Below are positions 24,071 to 32,675 of a stretch of 64,000 bases of DNA, one piece after another. Made by a program: the position numbers and the translations under genes. Position 1 is the stretch's first letter. Every line of letters begins with the position of its first letter. Source of the stretch: an uncultured Eisenbergiella sp. (GTDB lineage Bacteria > Bacillota > Clostridia > Lachnospirales > Lachnospiraceae); the NCBI GenBank assembly GCA_947627215.1, contig CANQVD010000015.1, forward strand, positions 17,057 through 81,056. The letters run 5' to 3'. The notes under the pieces were generated by a model, which worked only from the letters and a program-made list of their open reading frames with translations, did no database searches and was not told the origin of the DNA.

Positions 24071-24883
24071 ATGAACGAAAACAGTCAGATGGAAATACAG
24101 CTTACAGAGGAAACCATCAATACCTTTTTGGAGGAGATGCAGGCCAGGAACCGTAAGCCGGGATCGCTGAACAGCTATCGCCAGACACTTAACAGTCTGG
24201 CATCGTATCTTCCCGCCGGTCAGGGCGTGAACAAGGATACGGCGGCGGAGTGGAAAGCATGGCTGGAGGAACAGGGATTTTCCCGCCGGACCGTAAACGC
24301 CAGGATCTCGGTGCTCAACAGTTTTCTGAAATATGCCGGGAAGCGGGAATGGCAGGAGACGGATTTCTACGTGCGGCCGGAAGAGATCCTGCCGGAGCTG
24401 ACCAGAGCAGAGTATATAAGACTGTTGAAAGCGGCAAAGCGTCTGGGCAAGGAACGGGAGTATCTGCTGATCAAGGTGATGGGAAATGTGGGCGTGCGGA
24501 TCCATGAATTGGACGGTGTTACCGTAGATGCAGTAAAGAACGGAATGCTGCAGACTACATATAATAATCGGAAACAGTATCGTAAGATCCCGGGCAGTCT
24601 GCGAAAGGAACTTCTGGCGTATGCGAAGCGGGAGAACATTGTAAACGGGCAGATATTTTTGGGGAGAAACGGAAGCCCGCTGGTACGATCGACAGCCTGG
24701 TATTATGTGAGCAGTCTCAGTCAGGAAGCGCAGGTGGACGTAGAAAAAGTGAATCCGAGAAGCCTGTATCGAATGTACTGCAGCACCTGGGCCGGACTGG
24801 AGATCAGCGTCCGGGCGCTGATGGAGCAGATGTATGAAAAGATCCTGGATGAGGAACAGTTGACGGTCGGCTGGGAGGAATGA
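24071..24883 (+). CDS. Catalytically degenerate tyrosine-recombinase paralogue
   Basis: The 270-residue protein has the same two-domain layout as the recombinase at 22607: an N-terminal SAM-like domain (TVNARISVLNSFLKYAG, about 74-90) and the shared linker ELTRAEYIRLLKAA (about 109-122). Arg143 is kept (GVRIHELDG). The HxxR box is replaced by PRSLYR (229-234), so His is Arg230 and Arg is Tyr233. The second His and the nucleophile Tyr region is missing; the chain ends in an acidic tail. Strand exchange is therefore not expected, but DNA or protein binding is possible. ATG 24071 has GGAAAAGGGG upstream. It is the first gene after the invertible segment and lies 108 bases before the surface protein gene. 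Confidence 0.8.
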   Translation: MNENSQMEIQLTEETINTFLEEMQARNRKPGSLNSYRQTLNSLASYLPAGQGVNKDTAAEWKAWLEEQGFSRRTVNARISVLNSFLKYAGKREWQETDFYVRPEEILPELTRAEYIRLLKAAKRLGKEREYLLIKVMGNVGVRIHELDGVTVDAVKNGMLQTTYNNRKQYRKIPGSLRKELLAYAKRENIVNGQIFLGRNGSPLVRSTAWYYVSSLSQEAQVDVEKVNPRSLYRMYCSTWAGLEISVRALMEQMYEKILDEEQLTVGWEE

Positions 24884-24991
24884 ACGGCCGGGAAAGAGTG
24901 CTGACGGTCGGCGGGAGAAAAGCCGGCGGGGAAGGATAAACACAGTGAAAGCGCATGAGGGATGCGCGAAAGGGGAATGGAGGAAAAAGCG

Positions 24992-27900
24992 ATGTTAAAG
25001 AGGAGAAGAAAGGGAAGCAGGAAGCATAGCTGGCTGGCGCTGATGCTGAGCCTTTGCATGATCGTATCCGCATCGGGGGATGTGGGGATGCTCGTGCGCG
25101 CGGAAGGAACGCCGGCGGCAGAGAACGTGCAGGAGGGCCTGTGCGTACACCATCCGCATCATACGGAAGCCTGCGGATATTCGGAGGAAGAGGGCGCGCC
25201 CTGTACCCATGTGCATACGGCGGACTGCTATCGGACGGAAAAGCACTGCGTTCTGGAAAAGGACGCGGAGCAAAAGACCGGGACGCAGAAAGGCGATGCG
25301 CAGGAGCCTGTCGGAGAAGACGCGGGGACCGATCTGAATGATGAGGCATCCGATGGTACGGAAAACGTGCAGCCCGGAGAACAGAAGGACACAGACGAAG
25401 AGCAGAACGATACTCCCGCTGTGAAAGAGGAAGGGCAGGAACCCGGTGAAAATGGCGGAGCTTCCCAGAATGAGGGAGAGCCGCAGGGTGATCCAAAAGA
25501 ACAGAACGAGGAACAGGATAATGGACAGGATGAAGGAGAGCCGCAGGGCGATCTAAAAGAGCAGAACGAGGAACAGGATAAAGCAGATGGACAGAATGAG
25601 GGACAGCCGCAGGAGGAAGGAAGCGGGGAAGACAATTCGGAGCCGATGGGAGACGGGCAGGAACAGAAGCCTGTGACAGAAAGCGAAGAGCAGTCGGCGT
25701 CAGAGTCCCTTAAAGCGTGTGCCCTTCCGGGCAGGCTGGTACTGCTGTGTATGTCCGGTGTGGATCTTATTTTGGAAGGACAGGGAGATCCGGAGGAAAA
25801 GGATCCGGAGGACGGAGACTCTGAGATCGGGGATGAGGCAGAGGAGCATGTGTGCTCGGTTGAGAGCGGATGCATCACGGTCACGGAGGAGCTGATCTGC
25901 ACCCACAGAGAAGAGGGGATGCATGACGATGAATGCGGGTATCGGGAGACCAGGGTGCTGACTCCCTGCACATTTGACTGCCCGGTCTGTAATTATACAT
26001 ACGATGGGAGCGTGACGATCCGTTTCGCTGCAGAGGAAGATACGGAGGACGGGGCGGATGAAAAGGAGTCCGATACGGAAGGATCGGAAGGCTTTGTCAA
26101 CGTGTCCGTTGGCGCACTGAGCGGCGGCCTTCGTTTTTCCGATGACGGGATCGATCTGCTGGACGGCGTGAGCGCGGAGGACGCGGACGGCAATTCCTAT
26201 GAGGTAAAGGTATATTCTGTGCTGGATGTGGAAGCGCAGGAGCCCGTTGAGCTGAAAGACGGAAAATATCTGGAGGCGGAAAACGGGAAGACCTATCAGG
26301 CCGTTTATGTGGCACTGAATGAGGACGGCACATATGCGGCGGCCTGTGAGCGCGAGGTGGAAGGCGCCGCGCCGGTGGCGATGATTACGTCGCTGATGTC
26401 CCCGAAAAAAGAAAGCGGTGTTGCCTGTATTGAGAGAGACGGTCAGGTTATTGAGTATTATGAGAGCATAAACGACGCATTTAAGGCGGCGGAAAGCGGA
26501 GATACCATTCGGCTTTTGGAAGATACAGAAGAAATTGTAGATTTTGAATATGATTCTGCACGGCAGATAGAGCAGATTACGCTGGATTTGGGTGACCATA
26601 CGCTGAAACCGACTAAAGGCCAAAGAACTATTTATACTATTACGTTGGGCATTCCTGATGTAACCATCCAGAACGGAACGGTATGCGGTCAAGAAAAGGG
26701 GACTAAAGGAACTATTATCAATGGTTCTGAAAATAATAGTTTGAAACTTTTTAATCTGACGTTGGATGGTTATGGCAGTGGTAACAGTAACGTTAGTTTT
26801 TCTGCAAAGGCAGGAGAACCTTCAAAATTAGAGATATCAGAATGTATTATTCAGAATTCCTCTGCTCAGTATGGAAATGGCGGTGGGATATATGCAGACT
26901 TAAAGAATACCGAGGATTCTGTTACAATAACAGATTCTACGATTCAAGGAAATAGTGTAGTAAATAGCAAAAGAACCGGGTCCAAAAAGGGCGGCGGAAT
27001 TTATATCAAAGGCAGCGGTTCGGTTGTGCTTGATAATACGATTGTTTCGGGAAATGAAGCCGGTGTAGAGAACAGCGGAACAGGAGGAGGAATCTATATA
27101 GATGGTCAATCCGCTGACAGCCTACAGGTGACGCTGCGCGGCGGTACGAGAGTGGAAGGAAACAGTGCAAAAGGAAACGCGGGCGGCATCAATATCAACA
27201 AGGCCAGCCTGACACTGACAGGCGCGGTCGTCACGAATAACAGCTGCAGCGACAGAGGCAGCGGCATTTATTTAGGGGCGTCGAGCAGCCTGACTGTGAA
27301 TGGGGGCGCTCTGTATGACAATGTTGATACGGGAAACTGCCATTCGGATCTTTTTGTGGAAGCGGCGGCCGTAGTTTCCCTGCCTCCGGCATCGGATATG
27401 AAGGAAGACGGGATGGATTTCACCGGATACAAGTGGCTGAATGACGATCCCGCGAATTCGGCAGATGTGCAGGAGAAGAACGGTACGTGGATTGATGAGC
27501 CTATCAGTAAGACTGTGGAGCAGGGGGCCCTGTTAAGGTATTCAGCCTTATCGATGGATCCGGAGGCGGCTAATCGTAAAGCAGATGGATCACAAAGAGC
27601 AGTATACCGTTCCTTTACCGATGCGCTGGAAGATCTGCAGGATGACGAGACAACAGTTCTTCTCAAAGATTCCGTTTCCCTGAAGAGAGACGTGGAACTG
27701 GAAGGAAAAAAGGTCACGCTGCAGGTGGGAGCCGGCCAAAGCGTGAGCCTGAAATACGGGGACGCTTCAGGAGAGCTGAAGGCAGGAGAAGGTGCATCCC
27801 TTACCGTTAAGGGAGAAGGGGAAGTCATCGGCGGACTGCTCAGCGCGGGAGAAGCGGGACAGTTGAACATTGAAGACTCGATAAAGCTGGAGCATCTGGC

Positions 27901-30790
27901 GAACGCCGGGACAACTGAGATCGGGGCCTACGCAGCGGTTCAGTCGGTGGAGAATTGGGGAACGATAACTGTCAATGGTACGGTAGAGAATAAGATCGGA
28001 CAGTACGGAGGGACATTTAAATTTAACGGGACGGCAGGCCCTGGTATGGAACTGGAGCTGGCCGGTCCCAAAGAGGATGAGGACTATGATCAGGGGATGT
28101 TTATCATCCTTGGTGGACATCAGACCGGACAGATCCTCATAAAGGGCTTCGGCTCTGCGGTTACAGAGACCCAGGCATTTACTCCGGATGAGGATTTTCT
28201 GAGCGAATGGCTGGCAGAGAAGGATCCGGCGGACATTGTGATCGCTCAATGTACGGATGCGGAAACTGTAAAAGCCTATGCAGAAAGGTTCAGTCTGGCC
28301 TCTGATCTTGCGGAATACATCAGCATTTCCACAGAAGGCAACAAGATCGTTCTTCGCAGAGGGCGTGACGCCGTTTACATCAGCGGAGATGGGGATGATG
28401 AAAAGGGAGGATTTAGTCCTGACACTGCTGTCAGATCCTTTAAACGCGCGAAAGAATTGGCATCTGCACGTTCCGTTGACGTGATCCTGGTCACGGGTTC
28501 CTCGGTAAAGATCGAAGGAAAAGAAGACTGGAATGCGGATAAAACGTTGTGCATAATGCGGGACGCAAAATATGAGCATGATCTTGTTACGGTTAAGAAT
28601 GGCGGGACTCTGATCCTGTCGGATAACATACAGTTGGACGGCAAGGTCAACGGCAAAAATGCACATCTGGTCAAGGTAGAAAAAGGCGGCACACTGATCC
28701 TGAACGGGGCTACTTTACAGAACAATACCATTGGGACAGATTATAGTCAGGGCCGGGGAGGCGCAGTCTACTCTGACGGCGGCAGCGTCGAGGTAAAAGC
28801 CGGCGTGATCAGGGACTGCTGGGCTTATGATGGCGCTGGGATTTATTGCGCAGGCGGCAGCCTGAAGGTCAGCGACGGAGAGTTCCGTCATAATTCGGCA
28901 CAGATGGCCGGCGGCGCGGTCATGCTGGCGAACGGCGCGCATATGGATCTGACGGGCGGAGTATTTTCCGACAACATCGCAGGATGGGCCACTACCGAAA
29001 TAGGATCGGGATATGGCGGCGCTATCGCGCTGGGCGATTATCATCTGAGCTCTGTTTGGACAAAAGACAATACAGAGAAGACCACGCTGACGATGGATGG
29101 GAATGCGGTAATAGAAAACAACACGGCGCGTTGTGCAGGCGGCGGTATTTTCATACAGCATAATTGCGAAGCGGTCATCTATCAGGGAACGATCCGCGAT
29201 AATGAATGCGGAAACGCAAAATACGGCGGCGGCGGGATCTATGTAAACGGCGGAAAGCTCAATATGTCGGCGGAGGATGACCATATAGATAAAGGTGACG
29301 CCGGCACAGCGATAAGAGAAACTTCTAACGGCGTATTGAGGATGTATAATGCAGTCATAACCGGGAACCTGGCCGGGGTAGGCAAGTCCTCGGAAAGCCT
29401 GGCCGGCATCGCGGGCGGCGGAGGAATCGCCTGCTGTCCGACATCTAAAGGAACGATCGAAATGATGAGCGGTGCGGCGATCTATGGAAACGGCTGGGTC
29501 ACGTCTGAGAACAAGGCGGACATATACATTACCGCAAACAATGGCAGTAAAAACGTATATCTTTCAGAGTATATGCTGGGAGGAGCTCCGTACCACTGGA
29601 AACATACATATCTGACGGGCAAATATGCGGAAGGCGACAGATATTTAGATGCGGATGCCGGGATATTGCATGCTAAATCTGAAGACAAGGACGACAAAAA
29701 CCTGGACAATTTTCAGATGCGTGACAAGGGATCCAACCTGAGCCTTTACACGGATCATACCGCGGACATGAACAGCTTCGGCGCAAAGGTATTTATATAC
29801 GGCAACAAAGCGAATCAGTTGGGCGGCGGTATCGGAAGCAACGGAGAAGTTTATATTGGAGATAGACCGAAGGACACGGTTAAGATCAGCGTTACAAAGG
29901 TATGGGAAGATGCGGGTTTTGAATCCCACAGGCCCGAGGATGTGAAAGTATGGCTGTGGTGTGAAAAGGATGGCAAAAAGGAGCAGGTGGCTTCAGATTT
30001 CCTCAGGCCGGATAAAAACGGAGTGTGGCCGACGATCGTTTTTGATGACCAGCCTGCGGGATATGATTATTGGGTAGAAGAAGAGGCTGTAGAGGGATAT
30101 GAGAGCAGGATCGAACTGACAGGAACCGCTAATGATACCTACAGTTATACCGTCACCAACACCTATTTCCCCGGCAGTCTCCAGATCACCAAAAACGTGA
30201 CGGTAAACGGCGAACCCACCGAGGAGACCAGCGTAGACGGAACCTATACCTTTACGATCACCAGTGAGGACGGTTCCTATACAAAAGAAGTGCAGATCGA
30301 GATCAAGGACGGCGTGAGCAATACGGTGGAGGTAAAGGGGCTGAAGGCAGGCACCTATACTGTCAGCGAGGTGGTTGCCGGTCTTCCGGAAGGTGTAAGC
30401 CCCAATGAGAACGGCATCGAGGTGACAGTGAAGGAAGGCCAAACCGAGGCCGTCACAGTGGAATTTACCAACAACTATGTACCCGAAACGGAACCGGATA
30501 CCGAGCCTGGGACGGAGCCTGAAACGACACCGGAAACTACCCCGGAGACGACACCCGGGACCACGCCTGAGACAACGCCCGAGACTCCTACGCCTACCAC
30601 GACGGTAGACGAGGGTGTCCTTGGCGAGCGGATCATGCCCGTTGCGGAGGAAGGCGTTCTGGGTGCACGGCAGGGCGTCCTCGGCGCCCGTACCGGAGAT
30701 GACGCGCCCATCGTCGGCCTGTCCCTGGCAGTGCTGGCAGCCGGAGCGGCGATCGTTCTCCTGGCAAAGAAGAAAAGAAGAGAGAAATAA
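24992..30790 (+). CDS. Giant cell-surface protein: Cys/His-rich N-terminus, beta-helix repeats, Cna-B domains, C-terminal anchor
   Basis: A 1932-residue secreted protein. ATG 24992 is chosen for GGAGGA ten bases upstream; the signal peptide (WLALMLSLCMIVSAS) follows. Then come a Cys/His cluster with HHPHHTEACGY and CTHVHTADCY, an acidic Gln/Glu repeat zone (about 85-235), and a second Cys cluster ending TPCTFDCPVCNYTYDG. Two right-handed beta-helix zones (about 500-830 and 1210-1635) show repeated GGGIY and GGAVY motifs. Two Cna-B-like domains start at ISVTKVWEDAG and LQITKNVTVNG. A Thr/Pro/Glu stalk leads to three VLG(E/A)R motifs, TGDDAP, a membrane helix and KKKRREK. No LPXTG is present. 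It is probably an adhesin or stalked surface polymer whose expression depends on the invertible segment upstream. A terminator follows. Confidence 0.85.
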   Translation: MLKRRRKGSRKHSWLALMLSLCMIVSASGDVGMLVRAEGTPAAENVQEGLCVHHPHHTEACGYSEEEGAPCTHVHTADCYRTEKHCVLEKDAEQKTGTQKGDAQEPVGEDAGTDLNDEASDGTENVQPGEQKDTDEEQNDTPAVKEEGQEPGENGGASQNEGEPQGDPKEQNEEQDNGQDEGEPQGDLKEQNEEQDKADGQNEGQPQEEGSGEDNSEPMGDGQEQKPVTESEEQSASESLKACALPGRLVLLCMSGVDLILEGQGDPEEKDPEDGDSEIGDEAEEHVCSVESGCITVTEELICTHREEGMHDDECGYRETRVLTPCTFDCPVCNYTYDGSVTIRFAAEEDTEDGADEKESDTEGSEGFVNVSVGALSGGLRFSDDGIDLLDGVSAEDADGNSYEVKVYSVLDVEAQEPVELKDGKYLEAENGKTYQAVYVALNEDGTYAAACEREVEGAAPVAMITSLMSPKKESGVACIERDGQVIEYYESINDAFKAAESGDTIRLLEDTEEIVDFEYDSARQIEQITLDLGDHTLKPTKGQRTIYTITLGIPDVTIQNGTVCGQEKGTKGTIINGSENNSLKLFNLTLDGYGSGNSNVSFSAKAGEPSKLEISECIIQNSSAQYGNGGGIYADLKNTEDSVTITDSTIQGNSVVNSKRTGSKKGGGIYIKGSGSVVLDNTIVSGNEAGVENSGTGGGIYIDGQSADSLQVTLRGGTRVEGNSAKGNAGGININKASLTLTGAVVTNNSCSDRGSGIYLGASSSLTVNGGALYDNVDTGNCHSDLFVEAAAVVSLPPASDMKEDGMDFTGYKWLNDDPANSADVQEKNGTWIDEPISKTVEQGALLRYSALSMDPEAANRKADGSQRAVYRSFTDALEDLQDDETTVLLKDSVSLKRDVELEGKKVTLQVGAGQSVSLKYGDASGELKAGEGASLTVKGEGEVIGGLLSAGEAGQLNIEDSIKLEHLANAGTTEIGAYAAVQSVENWGTITVNGTVENKIGQYGGTFKFNGTAGPGMELELAGPKEDEDYDQGMFIILGGHQTGQILIKGFGSAVTETQAFTPDEDFLSEWLAEKDPADIVIAQCTDAETVKAYAERFSLASDLAEYISISTEGNKIVLRRGRDAVYISGDGDDEKGGFSPDTAVRSFKRAKELASARSVDVILVTGSSVKIEGKEDWNADKTLCIMRDAKYEHDLVTVKNGGTLILSDNIQLDGKVNGKNAHLVKVEKGGTLILNGATLQNNTIGTDYSQGRGGAVYSDGGSVEVKAGVIRDCWAYDGAGIYCAGGSLKVSDGEFRHNSAQMAGGAVMLANGAHMDLTGGVFSDNIAGWATTEIGSGYGGAIALGDYHLSSVWTKDNTEKTTLTMDGNAVIENNTARCAGGGIFIQHNCEAVIYQGTIRDNECGNAKYGGGGIYVNGGKLNMSAEDDHIDKGDAGTAIRETSNGVLRMYNAVITGNLAGVGKSSESLAGIAGGGGIACCPTSKGTIEMMSGAAIYGNGWVTSENKADIYITANNGSKNVYLSEYMLGGAPYHWKHTYLTGKYAEGDRYLDADAGILHAKSEDKDDKNLDNFQMRDKGSNLSLYTDHTADMNSFGAKVFIYGNKANQLGGGIGSNGEVYIGDRPKDTVKISVTKVWEDAGFESHRPEDVKVWLWCEKDGKKEQVASDFLRPDKNGVWPTIVFDDQPAGYDYWVEEEAVEGYESRIELTGTANDTYSYTVTNTYFPGSLQITKNVTVNGEPTEETSVDGTYTFTITSEDGSYTKEVQIEIKDGVSNTVEVKGLKAGTYTVSEVVAGLPEGVSPNENGIEVTVKEGQTEAVTVEFTNNYVPETEPDTEPGTEPETTPETTPETTPGTTPETTPETPTPTTTVDEGVLGERIMPVAEEGVLGARQGVLGARTGDDAPIVGLSLAVLAAGAAIVLLAKKKRREK
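25474..25593 (+). repeat. 60-bp in-frame duplication in the acidic repeat zone
   Basis: Two copies with a period of exactly 60 bases encode 20-residue units beginning GEPQGD and containing KEQNEEQD. The copies differ at a few positions. Confidence 0.75.
30489..30600 (+). repeat. Thr/Pro/Glu stalk repeats before the cell-wall anchor
   Basis: Short repeats encoding ETTP, GTTP and TEPDTEPG units form a Pro/Thr-rich stalk typical of wall-spanning regions. Confidence 0.8.
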
Positions 30791-30843
30791 AATGAAACGC
30801 GGGGCGGGATACCGCCGCCTCATTGAAAAAGAGTAAAATGCTG

Positions 30844-30898
30844 AAAGCGGCTGCAGAGGATCGGCAACAGAGGATCCGAAACGGCCGCTTTTCCTTTT
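30844..30898 (+). terminator. Terminator after the surface protein
   Basis: AAAGCGGC (30844-30851) pairs with GCCGCTTT (30884-30891), followed by TCCTTTTAT. The long loop contains GGATC/GATCC that can pair internally. Confidence 0.7.
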
Positions 30899-31043
30899 AT
30901 CCGGCTGCGGCAGGTCGGGTCCCGCCGGGGCGGGCGTCCGTTTTCCGGGATCCTGGCGGGGTCTGCCGCGGATTCGGGAAGTGAGGAGAATTTGGAAAGA
31001 AAATTCGGAGTGAAATTCGGAAAATTCGGAAGAAAATGAAATG

Positions 31044-31072
31044 TTGCGGAGCGGAGGGAATTGGACTATACT
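31044..31072 (+). promoter_or_regulatory. Sigma-A promoter of cls
   Basis: TTGCGG (31044-31049), 17-base spacer, TATACT (31067-31072). It lies 35 bases before the chosen start and rules out the upstream ATG at 31041. The rest of the 30899-31043 gap holds only short AAATTCGGA repeats. Confidence 0.6.
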
Positions 31073-31106
31073 ATTGAGGAGAATGTTTGCGGCGCGGAGG
31101 ATAAAT

Positions 31107-32585
31107 ATGGAACTGTTGGATCTGTGCGGGCAGTATCTGCTGACGGGCCTGCAATTTGTGGGCCGTCATATGCTGCCGCTGAACTTTATCCTTTCCATCA
31201 TCATCATTTTTTTCCAGCGCAAGGAACCGAAATCCGCCTGGGCCTGGCTGCTGCTCCTGAACATGCTGCCCGGCGTGGGTTTCCTGCTGTATCTGCTGGC
31301 CGGAACGGATATGCACAAGCGGAAAATGTTCCGGATCAAGGGGATCGAGGATCAGGTCAACGAGGCGGTGCGGCGGCAGGAGTCCAGCGTGCGCAGCCGG
31401 GAGCTGGAGCATGAGAATCCGGATCTGGAGCCCTTTGCCGATCTGATCTATTATAATCTGGAAAGCTCCGGGGCGGTGCTGACCGGGGACAATCAGGTGC
31501 GCGTTTTCACGGACGGAAACGATAAGTTCGACGCGCTGATCGAGGATATCCGCGGCGCGGGGCAGTTCGTTTTTCTGGAATATTATATCGTGAAATGCGA
31601 TGTGCTCTTTTACCGGATCCGGGATGTGCTGCAGGAAAAGGTGGAACAGGGCGTGGAGGTCTTTTTGCTCTATGATGCCATGGGCTGCAGAAGCGTTCCG
31701 AAGAAATACTGGAGAGAGCTGGAGAAAAGCGGGATCCGGACGGCGGTGTTCTTTCCGGCGCTTCTGGGACGGATGCAGCTTCGCGTCAATTACCGGAACC
31801 ATCGGAAGATCGCCATCATCGACGGAAGGATCGGATATGTGGGCGGCTACAATATCGGGAAGGAATATATCGGGCTGGATCCCAAGTTCGGACATTGGCG
31901 GGATACCCACCTGCGCATCTGCGGCACGGCCGTGACGGCGCTGGCGATCCGCTATATCCAGGACTGGAACTATGCGGCGCGGGAAAATCTGTTCGCGAAG
32001 GAAAAATATGTGGTTTATCCGGAGCAGCGCTGCGGGAATACCAAGATCCAGATCATTTCCAGCGGACCGGATTCTCCGCAGCAGAATATCCGGGACAATT
32101 ACCTGCGGCTGATCCACCGGGCCCGGAAACGGATCTGCATTCAGACGCCCTACTATATTCCGGACGAAGCCGTTCATACGGCGCTGCTGATCGCGGCCGC
32201 GTCCGGCATAGAGGTAAACGTGATGATCCCCTGCAAGCCGGATCATCCGTTCGTTTACTGGGCAACCTATTCGTATGTGGGCGAGCTGATTCTGGCGGGG
32301 GCCAACTGCTATACCTACAATAACGGCTTTCTGCATGCCAAGGGGCTTGCCATCGACGGAGAGGCCTGCTGCTACGGGACCGCCAATATGGACATCCGCA
32401 GCTTCGCCCTGAATTTTGAGGTGAACGCCGTGATCTACGACGAGGCGGTGACGCAGGAGATGGAGCGGATCTTTTCTGAGGACCTGAAGCTCTGCAGGCA
32501 GATCACGAAGGATATGTACCGGGGGCGTTCTCTGTGGATCCGGTTTAAGGAGCAGATGTGCCGGCTCTTTTCTCCGGTCTTGTAA
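31107..32585 (+). CDS. cls: Cardiolipin synthase
   Basis: This 492-residue membrane enzyme of the phospholipase D family joins two phosphatidylglycerols into cardiolipin. Two N-terminal helices (about 15-60, with FQRKEPKSAWAW between) match the PLDc_N part. Both HKD motifs are seen: NHRKIAIIDGRIGYVGG at about 232 and FLHAKGLAIDG at about 408, each followed by the Gly/Asn box (GGYNIG and GTANMD). ATG 31107 has GGAGG five bases upstream and follows a good promoter; upstream ATGs at 31041 and 31083 would overlap it. Monocistronic or with the next gene, which has its own promoter over the cls stop codon. Confidence 0.93.
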   Translation: MELLDLCGQYLLTGLQFVGRHMLPLNFILSIIIIFFQRKEPKSAWAWLLLLNMLPGVGFLLYLLAGTDMHKRKMFRIKGIEDQVNEAVRRQESSVRSRELEHENPDLEPFADLIYYNLESSGAVLTGDNQVRVFTDGNDKFDALIEDIRGAGQFVFLEYYIVKCDVLFYRIRDVLQEKVEQGVEVFLLYDAMGCRSVPKKYWRELEKSGIRTAVFFPALLGRMQLRVNYRNHRKIAIIDGRIGYVGGYNIGKEYIGLDPKFGHWRDTHLRICGTAVTALAIRYIQDWNYAARENLFAKEKYVVYPEQRCGNTKIQIISSGPDSPQQNIRDNYLRLIHRARKRICIQTPYYIPDEAVHTALLIAAASGIEVNVMIPCKPDHPFVYWATYSYVGELILAGANCYTYNNGFLHAKGLAIDGEACCYGTANMDIRSFALNFEVNAVIYDEAVTQEMERIFSEDLKLCRQITKDMYRGRSLWIRFKEQMCRLFSPVL

Positions 32586-32608
32586 GTTTTGAAAAAGTGT
32601 GTTATGAT
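32580..32608 (+). promoter_or_regulatory. Promoter of the trigger-factor-like lipoprotein
   Basis: TTGTAA (32580-32585), 17-base spacer, TATGAT (32603-32608). The -35 covers the cls stop codon. Confidence 0.6.
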
Positions 32609-32675
32609 ATAACGATAAGTGCGGCTGTTCGGACATGACGGACGGCCGAAGAAAGAAAACGAGGAGAATACGGAA

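Noticed and set aside
30600..30790. Classical LPXTG sortase signal
   Set aside because: No LPXTG or close variant; the segment before the helix is VLGARTGDD.
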